The position numbers and the translations under genes were made by a program. From the NCBI GenBank assembly GCA_037783545.1, contig JBBELK010000620.1, forward strand, positions 2,046,001 through 2,110,000: DNA of 64,000 nucleotides, read 5' to 3'. The number at the start of each line of letters is the position of its first letter. Position 1 is the stretch's first letter. Under the pieces are notes generated by a model, which saw only the letters and a list, made by a program, of their open reading frames with translations, was not told where the DNA came from and did no database searches. Shown here one piece after another: positions 55,647-64,000 of this stretch. Source of the DNA: Henricia sp. BOLD:AAB3569 (lineage: Eukaryota; Echinodermata; Asteroidea; Spinulosida; Echinasteridae).

Positions 55647-56355
55647 ATGTGGAGTGTTGAGTATGTGCAAGTCCCAGACGTATCAAGTTCAAAGAGGTCA
55701 TCGACCTCCAACATCCCTCAAGCAGTCGACTCATTGGCTTCTAAGGTAAAGGATGTAGAATGCACATCGGAGAGCCAGTCGGAGGACAACCAGAGTATAA
55801 ACAGCGCCCTCATTGACGACAGTGAGCTATCGACGCCGACGAAGGATAGCAGTGCAGACCGAGCGATGTCTGATTCTAGCCCGGACGAGTTGAGCGACGC
55901 GGGCGTCCCAGATTACGGCACGCTGAAGGCGAATCGTAACTCCCGCGCCAGTCTGGAGGACAGCCAGGAACAGTCAAATCCACGTCCCACGCCGCCGTCG
56001 AGCCTGGCGGTCGAAGGCAGCTACGCCACAGACAATAATCGGCCAGGTATCACGTTAACTCAACCCCAAGACTCAAATAGCACCAACCAAACACCAGACA
56101 CGCTGGACTCGAGCAGCGATCGGACCAGCTTTACCACGGCCGATGACATGAGTGATATCATCAACGGTAACCAAGGAGACGACACCGATAGTATCGGTAG
56201 TAATCGACTCCACAAAACGCTGCGTGTTGAAAGCGGTGTTACGCCAACGAGTCCGTTAAATCAAAGCGATTACGTCATCTTGTCTGAAAGAGACTTTGAG
56301 AAGTATGAGGAAGAGAATGAAATGTCGGCATCTCACAGGAACAAACTCAAACCAG
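55647..56355 (+). CDS. WDFY3: WDFY3 window exon 40 (WD40 insert with LIR)
   Basis: Largest exon (709 nt, residues 1768-2003). It opens MWSVEYVQVPDV (end of a WD blade), then a long disordered Ser/Asp/Thr-rich stretch (SESQSEDNQSINSALIDDSE and similar). Near its end is SDYVILSERDF, at the position of the GABARAP-binding LIR of vertebrate ALFY (DGFIFVNY). It ends HRNKLKPG in phase 1 before gtttga. An open frame runs upstream of the acceptor to 55506, but tttcag and homology set the start at ATG TGG. Confidence 0.95.
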
Positions 56356-56463
56356 GTTTGATTCCATGAATTTTAAAACCTGAGCAATAAATCTCAATAA
56401 CATGTTAAAAGAAGAATTCATTCTCATAAATTTTACAGTAGACTACAAAAAACTCTGTTTGCT

Positions 56464-56770
56464 AGGATAGGGCGACAATTTGTGTGTAAAAAAGCTATGT
56501 TAGGGCGACACGCTCTATTAGGGCGACAATTTGGTGTCGCCCTAATATTTTTGAGATTAAAAACCATTTTTTTGGTCAAAAAACATTTGTTTAGGTCAAA
56601 AACCATTTTTATTAGGACTAGAACCAATTCTTTTAGGTCTGGAACCATTTTTGGAAGCTTTGGGTAAAAAAATAAGGTGTCAATTTGAGTGAATCTTGCC
56701 GAAATTTCGGTGGTTCCCGGGGAAAGGCTTCCCGAATTGTCGCCCTATTGCGGCATCCAGAGTTCTTAAT
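56464..56770 (+). mobile_element. family J element, copy 5
   Basis: gatagggcgacaatttgtgt to tgcggcatccagagttctt; shares its 3' half with 19485-19682. Confidence 0.86.
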
Positions 56771-57026
56771 TGTTAAAAATCGACTGGAAAAAATATTCAG
56801 TAGATTTATTTTTATTTAGACTTTCTTGTTTATATGCGCACAATTCTGTGGGTGAGTTTCAGGGTATCAGACGAGATAGGGCAATAGAAAGCATGTATGT
56901 AAACAAACCGTTATGTCATTATGCTTCAGGTCCATTGACTGCAATGTATCTTTCCCGCGACACCTTTTTGGCCTGCTTCTCTTTCTCTAAACTAACCACT
57001 TTTTTACTTTTTGATTTTCGATGTAG

Positions 57027-57138
57027 GCTTCAAGTGGCAGAGACAGTTGGTATTTCGCAGCAAGCTGACCATGCATACGGCCTTCGAGCGCAAGGACAAT
57101 GCCCAGCCCGCTGCTGTCACCGCTCTCGCAATTTCAAA
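57027..57138 (+). CDS. WDFY3: WDFY3 window exon 41 (WD40)
   Basis: Residues 2004-2041: FKWQRQLVFRSKLTMHTAFE and RKDNAQPAAVTALAIS, matching RWERQLVFRSKLTMHTAFD and RKDNAHPAEVTALGIS. Ends AA|gtaggt in phase 2, just before the 124-bp satellite. Confidence 0.96.
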
Positions 57139-57139
57139 G

Positions 57140-57720
57140 TAGGTCACACACATTCTTAGGGGTAACATGAGTCACACTAATCTTGTGGTAAAATGAGTCA
57201 CTACTCTTGATGTAACATGAGTCACTACTCTTGATGTAACATGAGTCACTACTCCTGAGTACAATTTGAGTAACATGAGTCTCACTAATCTTGTGGTAAA
57301 ATGAGTCGCTACTCTTGATGTAACATGAGTCAAAATAATATTGGGGTAACATGAGTCACATCGCTCTTGAGGTAACGTCACATTACAATTTGAGTAACAT
57401 GAGTCTCACTAATCTTGTGGTAAAATGAGTCGCTACTCTTGATGTAACATGAGTCAAAATAATCTTGGGGTAACATGAGTCACATCACTCTTGAGGTAAC
57501 GTCACATTACAATTTGAGTAACATGAGTCTCACTAATCTTGTGGTAAAATGAGTCGCTACTCTTGATGTAACATGAGTCAAAATAATCTTAGGGTAACAT
57601 GAGTCACATCATTCTTGAGGTAACGTCACATTACAATTTGAGTAACATGAGTCACACCACCCTTTGATTAACATTAGTCACACCCCTTTTGAGTAACGTA
57701 AGTCACTCTTGGGGTAGCAT
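57140..57720 (+). repeat. 124-bp satellite of gtaacatgagtcac words
   Basis: Higher-order units begin with acaatttgagtaacatgagt at 57261, 57385, 57509 and 57633, exactly 124 bp apart. Each is built from ~20-bp sub-units (taacatgagtcac, taaaatgagtcgc). Starts right after the exon 41 donor; its antisense frames are not genes. Confidence 0.95.
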
Positions 57721-57824
57721 GAATCGGTTCATAGTGTTTATCCACCTGTAAGAACACCCAGCCTATAGCAGAAATGACTGTTGCCATTCCTATGTTAAAG
57801 GATCTTCTCCGTTTATCCCCTCAG

Positions 57825-58022
57825 TGACCACATCAAGGTGTACGTAGGTGACGAGCGCGGCCGCGTATTCAGCTGGTCAGTAAGTGACCCTCAAGGCAAA
57901 TTAATGACTGACCACTGGGTTAAGGACGAGAGTAGCGATAATTGTCAAGCTTGCAGCACCAAGTTTACCTTTGCTGAACGTCGACATCACTGCCGGAACT
58001 GTGGCAAACTATTCTGCTCCAA
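57825..58022 (+). CDS. WDFY3: WDFY3 window exon 42 (last WD40 blade, FYVE start)
   Basis: Residues 2041-2106. [18 protein letters not shown] is the last WD40 blade. [19 protein letters not shown] then starts FYVE, with the WxxD element, the first CxxC pair (CQAC), the PI3P-binding RRHHCR basic motif and NCGKLFC. The donor splits the Lys codon (AA). Confidence 0.97.
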
Positions 58023-58070
58023 GTAGGTACCCCAAAACAGAAATAGACTACTAAAGTGTGACATCAGTTA

Positions 58071-58206
58071 CCAGAGGCCGGTTCCTCGAAATGCTACGAT
58101 CCTTCGCAACTCTAGTTTTGATGGGTAAACGACTGTATCGTGTGTTTCGAGTAACGTACATCTCCAGTTGCGAAGGATCGTTGTGCTTCGTGAAATCGGT
58201 CCCTGG
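58071..58206. mobile_element. short MITE, 136 bp
   Basis: ccagaggccggttcctcgaa and ttcgtgaaatcggtccctgg ends; inner gatccttcgcaact and its complement. A sister unit of the same design is at 58260-58387. Confidence 0.78.
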
Positions 58207-58445
58207 TCATGTATTTAAATCAAGTAACAGGTCTCGACAGTTAGTACAAAATTACCACAGTGACCTGGGATCGACTTCACAAAAGTTAAGACAAGTTCAA
58301 TGCGTCCTAATTCCCATACCAACATCCCAAGATAAGAAGAGTGACACTTCCTAAGACGCGTCTTAGCGCTTTGTGAATTCGGTCCCTGGTCGTGTATTTA
58401 AATCAAGTAACAGGTCTCGCCAGATAGCACAAAATTGTTGACTAA
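58205..58445 (+). repeat. repeated gtatttaaatcaagtaacag unit
   Basis: ggtcatgtatttaaatcaag (58205) and ggtcgtgtatttaaatcaag (58388), each followed by acaggtctcg; also at 3590-3640. Confidence 0.72.
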
Positions 58446-58685
58446 CCAATGAGACCTGGGTCCGACCTTCCCAAAATACTATCCATGGGAAGAAAACAAG
58501 AAATTTGCAATCTCTAATTTGGATGTGGAAGCAAAAACGTTGGTGTAGATACTGCACTGCTTTATGGAACCAAATAAATTAGTTTACAACACATTTTATT
58601 TGTTTCCTTCTTTTTTTGACGATATCCTTAAAAATATACAAATTCAGAACGCGAATTTTCAGAATGGTAATGAGAATAATATGAC

Positions 58686-59145
58686 AATGCATAGTTCCGA
58701 CCTGTCAATCAACCGAACCCGCCGACCAATCACAACAGAGCTAGCAGATGTCACCCACATAGGTCAAAGTGCACTGTACGCTCCCAACAACATGATCACG
58801 CGATATGTTCTGCCGGCCCCATACAATTTGTACAGTGTTGTATGCGACGATCCAGGTGAATTTTTGGTTTCAAGGCCGGTCGTTTCGTTGTTCAAAGGTA
58901 CGAAAGCTATATTTCATGATGATATGATATCCCTGTATTACTGGCCCTTTACTCAGTGTGTTCTAAGATAACTGTTGACCCTGAAACATGAATACCTTTG
59001 GGTTTTCTTTAATGAATCTGTGCTTTCCGTTGAAAGTCCTATTGCTTTGTGCGTTGTGTGTCGCCATTTTTGATGATAGCGTGTGAGCCATAGCAACAAT
59101 GTCCAAGGGGGCGGGGTTAACAGGGCAAAATCGGAACTATGCATT
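58686..59145 (-). mobile_element. MITE family G, copy 3 (inverted)
   Basis: aatgcatagttccgacctgt to aaaatcggaactatgcatt; reverse complement of 14459-14902. Ends 93 bp before the last exon. Confidence 0.9.
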
Positions 59146-59238
59146 AATATGGTATCCAAATTCCAATAACCATGAGAAAATTGGTGGGTCAAAAATGTTC
59201 CTTCACTCAAAATATATATTTTGTTATTCTTACACCAG

Positions 59239-59341
59239 ATGCAGTAGGTTTGAATCGCCAATACTGAGACTTCACATTACAAAACCTGTCCGTGTCTGTC
59301 AGACATGTTACAGTGCGCTGAAAGCTCCGCCCAGTGTTTAA
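59239..59341 (+). CDS. WDFY3: WDFY3 window exon 43 (FYVE end, stop codon)
   Basis: Terminal exon: KCSRFESPILRLHITKPVRV then CQTCYSALKAPPSV and TAA. It supplies the last zinc ligands (Cys from KCS and the CQTC pair) and the RVC motif, completing eight FYVE ligands. Acceptor acaccag. Confidence 0.97.
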
Positions 59342-59562
59342 GCCAGTTGGAGTAGCATGACTGGACAGCTATGTGTTGGGATCTCAAAATGCAGCTGATT
59401 TGCACATCAAGACAACGCATGTACAGTATAAACTTATTTGTTGTCTTCAAAGGTATGTGTGCATTTGTCAATGTTGCTTGTGTCAAGCTAAAATGTCTTG
59501 ACTTGTGAGTAGAAGGTCATAGGTTCGAATCTAACCCTGATGATATGTGTAGCATACACCAT

Positions 59563-59655
59563 GGTTGTAGTCGAGTCCATCTCAAGTCTATCACAAGTCC
59601 GTGACAAGTCCCGCACAAGTCCGTCACAAGTCCAGTAACAAGAAGCAAAGGATTC
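59563..59655 (+). repeat. gtcgagtccatc / caagtc repeat, copy 1
   Basis: ttgtagtcgagtccatctca followed by (caagtcc)-type words and aagaagcaaag. Copy 2 at 63935-64000 runs off the window. Confidence 0.8.
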
Positions 59656-60013
59656 CTTTGTCGGAGTTCATTTGAATACAAGGAAAACCTGTACATGTTG
59701 ACATTTTAAGCAATGGAGGTGTACTTCAGTTTGTGTGTGCGTGTGAGTTTTATCGGTACAAGAGCTGTCTAACCCATGTTTAAAGGGTACGAGGTTCGAA
59801 TCCTGAACATTTCAAGTATTATGAAAGCCGTGTAACAAAGACATAATGGTCACACTTTCTCTTAGCATTTCTGAAATCTACAGAGTTGCGAGATAACGGC
59901 TCCCGAAGTTAAATTTCCCCAATTGCTTTTTGTATAGAAACAAAATCCGAGTGTGGTAAATCATTGTGCAATGCAAACAAACCATGGATATTTGGGAGGT
60001 GTTGTGTAGCGTG

Positions 60014-60205
60014 GTGTGTTATGGCCGAGCGGTCTAGTGCGTCGAACTTAAGTTCCTGTGCTAGTACTAGAATGTAGGTTCGATTCCTGGCCGTGACGGG
60101 TTGTGGCACCTGTGCCCTTGAGCAAGGCACTCAACCACACTTGCTCCCATTCCTGTAATTGGCGGTCCCTCCGCTGTTGGATGTGGTATATAAATAAATA
60201 GTGCT
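60014..60205 (+). mobile_element. tRNA-SINE family 1 subtype in the 3' UTR
   Basis: Head gttatggccgagcggtctag, B box ggttcgattcc, tail gctgttggatgtggtatata. Same subtype as 12966-13334. Confidence 0.86.
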
Positions 60206-60426
60206 AACTGTAAAACCATGTACCGTACTTAAGCGCGATGCACATTTTCGTGTGGTCAAAACTCGTATAGGATGAAGTTTGTAAAATGCTGTGCAGTGAA
60301 GAATGCATCAGAACAGCCGGTGTCAAGTTTGTGTCATTTTCACATTTATTGTTTTTGAAAGAGGATCGATGCATTTTCAGTTGTTTCCTCAAAATATAAA
60401 CTCGTAAACTAAAACTTTGATCATGG

Positions 60427-60432
60427 AATAAA
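60427..60432 (+). promoter_or_regulatory. WDFY3: alternative polyadenylation signal AATAAA
   Basis: AATAAA about 1.1 kb after the stop, between the two UTR SINEs. It would give a shorter UTR; no sequence evidence separates it from the later sites. Confidence 0.3.
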
Positions 60433-60454
60433 TTAACTTAAGCTGTTTCTGAGG

Positions 60455-60650
60455 TATAATCTGATCACGTCAATTGCTGCACATGCTCAGTTGTACATCC
60501 ATGCAACACCAAGAGAAGAATTGGGATCTTAGGGAAAGTCCGAGTGAGTGTGTCGGAGGTCTTGGGTTTTAATCCCGATGAGGAGCATATGGTTTTTGTC
60601 CTCATTTCATTTCCATGGTGATTAGGCACTTTACCAAGCACTGCTTTTGA
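60455..60650 (+). mobile_element. tRNA-SINE family 3 remnant in the 3' UTR
   Basis: catccatgcaacaccaagag, gtcttgggttttaatcccga and gtgattaggcactttacc match 22541-22735, but the tRNA head is mostly lost. Confidence 0.65.
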
Positions 60651-62068
60651 AGTCTAATCAAAATGAATGAAACCGACAGAGCTTCAGTTCTTTAGAACAA
60701 ATACATTTTCTGTATTTTGCGAGAGAAAAAATAGGATAATAATTGCCCACAAAAGGACCTATTTTGGTTAAGTAAATTGATATCCGAAATACGCATTCCT
60801 GTTGTCAATATTTTGTGAAGAACGGTATTAAAAACTTGAGTCTTTAGCTGTTTATATTTTAAGATATCAAACTAAGTATTTATGCCATATCTCTGGTAGG
60901 GGAAATTAATGTTGTATATATGCACTTCAGTTTGATGATAAATGGTGCCATATTTTAGTTGGAATACTGCTGTTCCCATGTATATAGCTGGCAGGCAATC
61001 GCTGTATATTACAAGTCAATTGTAAATACATGATAGTATTATTTCACCAAACAAACACGGAAAAATGTGTGTTCTTGCCAACGGAATGACAACAATTCCT
61101 CCATGTTGAATTGTCTGTGACATGACAGTGTGATTGGCGGATGCCAGGTCACATGGCATAGCAACCAGATAGTTGATTGGATGCCGTTGCATTGAAATAG
61201 CAATCTGTCCAATTCTTCCTGTAATGGTGTTAAAAGTAAATAAAAACGAGCAAATTTATGGAGTACATGTACATGTTATGGTTAAGCAATCAAGCCATTT
61301 TGTACAGTCAAGTCTGTTTTTGCTTCTATCCAAAGTCTTTGTGGGAAATTGTGTCAAATTTCCTGTAAATTCATACCAGTCGTGTTTATAGCCAAGTTAA
61401 AATTAATCTTGTATTTTTATTTTTGGGGTAAAAAAAATGGCAAAAATTAAGTTTGTGTTAAAAATTGTGTAATACATTTTAATACACACAGTTAGTACCA
61501 TTGTTTATCAAGTTGTCATATCGTATACTGTGTGTTTATCTTAAAGTAGATGTATTTAAATGCCAGATGTTTTACCTGGCAATTGTGAAACGCGATGTAT
61601 ATTGTGGCCAGTGTATTTAAGCCCAAAATGGCTGGCCATGTGTTTTGTATGCAGTACTCCTCGGTATGTGAGCGACCGCAAATGTTTATAAAGTCAACAG
61701 GCACCCGAGACATTCCGTCTGCATGTTGGTGGTTGTCGTAAGCCATTTGAACACGTGTACAGTACTGCTAAATATTCATGTGCAATGTTACTTAAGAATT
61801 AATTAATCAAGTAATTATTAATATTCATGTATGCAAATATGTATATTCCTATTGTAGATTTCTGTATGGGGACTTTTTTTTTCTTAACTGGCTGAAAATA
61901 AGCAAGATTTGAACGTAAGCAATGCTATGAAATCTGTATAAAAAGGCCACATTGGATTGTGCAAATCGTTGAATGTCGTAAGGCAGGATGTATGCAATTA
62001 ATTTTAATCTTTGTTGTCTTTCCCCCCAAAATTCTTTAAGACTTTGTATTTTCTAATTTTGTGACCAA

Positions 62069-62074
62069 AATAAA
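62069..62074 (+). promoter_or_regulatory. WDFY3: candidate polyadenylation signal AATAAA
   Basis: AATAAA about 2.73 kb after the stop, in an AT-rich context, followed within 30 bases by a TA-bounded MITE region. Alternative hexamers are at 60427 and 61239. Confidence 0.45.
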
Positions 62075-62140
62075 TATTGCTTTACATCATAGGTGCATAA
62101 TTGCCATACAGCCACAAAACGAGCATGAAATTAGTTAATA

Positions 62141-62450
62141 GCGAGCTTTCGATTACACGACGGAGAGAGACACTACGGGGAAAAAAGCTGAACGCAACCG
62201 TCGTTGCAAAAGATTTCCCGTGCTACTTAAACCCATTTCGACTTTCACGACGACGCGTATTCTGCCACGTGACCCAAAAATGCATTGTCTGACGTCCTTG
62301 GACCACCCCACGTCACCATTCTCTACACAACGCCAAAACACGTTGCAAAAATTTGGAAGAGAACAAACAGACAAGGTTGTCGCGTGCGTAGTAGATTTGC
62401 GTGACGTCATTACGTTGTTTCACGTCGTCGTCGTGAAATCGAAAGCTCCC
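62141..62450 (+). mobile_element. TA-flanked MITE U
   Basis: 310 bp; GCGAGCTTTCGATTACACGA and its near complement (cacgtcgtcgtcgtgaaatc-gaaagctccc), flanked by TA (62139-62140, 62451-62452). CG-rich; overlapping frames are not genes. Confidence 0.9.
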
Positions 62451-62640
62451 TATTGATTATTCCTTACCAAGACTGTTTATCTCAAAAGATGTACCACCTA
62501 AATAGACTTCTAAAATGTGATGTCACTTGCCAGAGTAACTGGGTCTAAACATATTCGCTGGTAATCTGAAACATCCATTGCTAAAGCACAGGGAAACAGG
62601 TCACTGGTTTTTGTGTAGATCCAGTAAACTTGGCAACACA

Positions 62641-62740
62641 CAAACACTATGAACATCTAACAATGGAAATTGGGCACACACCATTGTTACTAACAATGGG
62701 GTCACAATGAACATGTACATGTTTTTGCTCATAGTGAAAG
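62641..62740 (-). repeat. segment shared with MITE R
   Basis: ctatgaacatctaacaatgg to tgaacatgtacatg is the reverse complement of the inner part of 47785-48360. Confidence 0.82.
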
Positions 62741-63934
62741 GGTGACGTTATTTCTAGCATGAATTTACATTTTTGTCTATGCATTTTATTGTGAATATTT
62801 ATGACAAGCAAACAACAACACACCACAACCAATACCACTTAGTTTAAACAACTTTTATTTAGATATTAATACACAATTCTCGAGTGATTTTCAACACAAT
62901 TTTCAGTAATTTATTCCAGTAAGTGTGGAGAGAAAGAAAAAAATAATAAAAGTTGTCCCCAAGTTTAGCAATAGACATTGAATCTGTCATATTAATCTGA
63001 TTCAATCTTTGCCCATTTTTATGGATTTATTTTCTATAATTGATTACTATTGGTTATTGATTTGGTTTGAGAGTGTAATTCACATATCAGTCTGTTGAGA
63101 ATAGACCGTATTCCTGAACGCGCGAGGGTGCTGTCAAGCGGCCTGCACCTATCGCGCGTTATGTTCGAACACAAAAAGGCACTACACGCGCTGTGCGCGC
63201 ACGCGTCTTTTCCCCACTTTCCCCCAAGTGTCCCCCAGTTCAAGCGCCCTCAGGCACAGTCTATTTCACATTCTTGGTTCAATTTATTATTCCCATTCTG
63301 AACAGGGTAGTGTGTTATTACGCTAGCATGCACATCCTGCATTCGCACATTTTGTAAAAAATCTAACTAAATTTATGTGATCGTGAAGTTTCTTAAAATA
63401 TAACAAAACTAACTATAAAATAAAGGAAAGCAATGTTCTAAAACCATTTCCTTTGCAATTCCCACAATATATAGTAAAAGAACATTGTTGTTGATCAAAA
63501 AAAATGTTCTTTCCATTTTCCTTTTAAAAATACCAAGTAATATTTTCCATTTGGTATGCTGTTATTGAATATTTTTTTATGTCAAGGTGCACTGTAAAAA
63601 GCATATGTAAATTAATTTACCACTGAGGTCAATCAATCAATGTACATAATCCAAGAAATACATGGTAAAAATGTCATTGTAATGTGCAGTTGTGTCTAGG
63701 TTATATTGCAGAAAAACAAAGCTGACAGTATATTAATAAAAATGAAAAATTGAAGCTCCAAATTGTGATTAATTTTATATTTTGCTGTAATATAGAGTCC
63801 CCTTGTGAGGCCAGTTCCTATGCTAATGATCTTCACACTGAACACTTGACTAGAATGATTATCGTGATTTTCTTTTCCATTTTTTCCCCAATTTAAACTT
63901 GTTTCCTTCCTCCATGGTTACACAAACAGCAGGG
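62741..63934. other. downstream intergenic, nothing recognised
   Basis: AT-rich. A TTTATT at about 62855 would be a polyadenylation hexamer for a minus-strand convergent gene, but no coding sequence supports one. 63115-63215 is CG-rich. Confidence 0.45.
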
Positions 63935-64000
63935 TTGTACTGTAGTCGAGTCCATCACAAGTCTATCACAAGTCTAGTAATAAGAAGCAAAGAATGAACA
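63935..64000 (+). repeat. gtcgagtccatc / caagtc repeat, copy 2 (cut by window end)
   Basis: tgtagtcgagtccatcacaa, caagtctatcac and aagaagcaaag as in copy 1. Confidence 0.8.

Larger units (their letters stand above)
59342..62090 (+). other. WDFY3: probable 3' UTR of WDFY3
   Basis: No coding signal follows the stop. The stretch is AT-rich, holds two Pumilio-type sites (TGTATATA at 60913, TGTAAATA at 61021), two tRNA-SINE insertions and three AATAAA hexamers, the last at 62069. Apart from the SINEs and the caagtc repeat at 59563, 61045-62065 shows nothing recognisable. The true end is an inference; an earlier hexamer could be used. Confidence 0.6.

Noticed and set aside
55506..56369. 287-residue open frame starting upstream of exon 40 and ending GLIP
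   Set aside because: The first 47 residues are intron before the tttcag acceptor and the last few are past the exon 41-compatible donor; homology begins at MWSVEY and ends at KPG.
57140..57720. CRISPR-like repeat array
   Set aside because: Units are contiguous tandem repeats without unique spacers, in a eukaryotic intron.
62855..63500. Convergent minus-strand gene ending near 62855
   Set aside because: Only a TTTATT hexamer supports it; no coding exons or splice pattern were visible on the minus strand up to the window end.

Overview
This is a eukaryotic window. Almost all of it is one large, intron-rich gene on the + strand: the 3' part of a WDFY3/ALFY orthologue (WD-repeat and FYVE-domain protein 3, a BEACH-family autophagy scaffold). 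I traced 43 coding exons from position 248 to a TAA at 59339-59341. Splice phases agree at every junction and the exon lengths sum to 6,423 nt, i.e. 2,140 codons plus stop with no frame break. The missing N-terminal part of the protein (roughly the first third) lies upstream of the window. Residue numbers given here count from the first codon of the first exon visible.

Protein layout: residues 1-1060 are the large helical middle of ALFY; about 1060-1225 the PH-like domain that precedes BEACH; about 1226-1520 the BEACH domain; about 1580-2050 the WD40 repeats, split by a long acidic Ser/Thr-rich insert (about 1770-2000) that carries a candidate LC3/GABARAP-interaction motif; about 2070-2140 the FYVE zinc finger. 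Together these parts predict a scaffold linking ubiquitinated or p62-bound cargo to phosphatidylinositol-3-phosphate membranes and ATG8 proteins. One intron uses a GC-AG donor; the others are GT-AG.

The organism looks like a marine invertebrate deuterostome, most likely an echinoderm. The reasons are the high identity to vertebrate ALFY, introns averaging about 1.2 kb, and abundant tRNA-derived SINEs with (AAT)n tails. This assignment is an inference; I could not search databases.

Introns and flanks are crowded with repeats. I found at least 20 families of non-autonomous DNA transposons (MITEs), recognisable as inverted-repeat-bounded units, many present 2-5 times within the window. They include TA-flanked Tc1/mariner-like, TTA-flanked PIF/Harbinger-like, TTAA-bounded, and hAT-like elements with 8-bp duplications. 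There are also three LINE 3' fragments (two nested), three tRNA-SINE families, a 124-bp satellite, a 20-bp minisatellite and several long perfect palindromes. The most unusual structure is in the intron before window exon 33: three decayed tandem copies of that exon's own 5' end, with a long-TIR transposon inserted inside the array.

After the stop codon a probable 3' UTR of about 2.7 kb (59342 to about 62090) holds two SINE insertions and ends at an AATAAA signal. The last 1.9 kb contains a TA-flanked MITE and repeats shared with the gene's own introns, but no gene I recognise.
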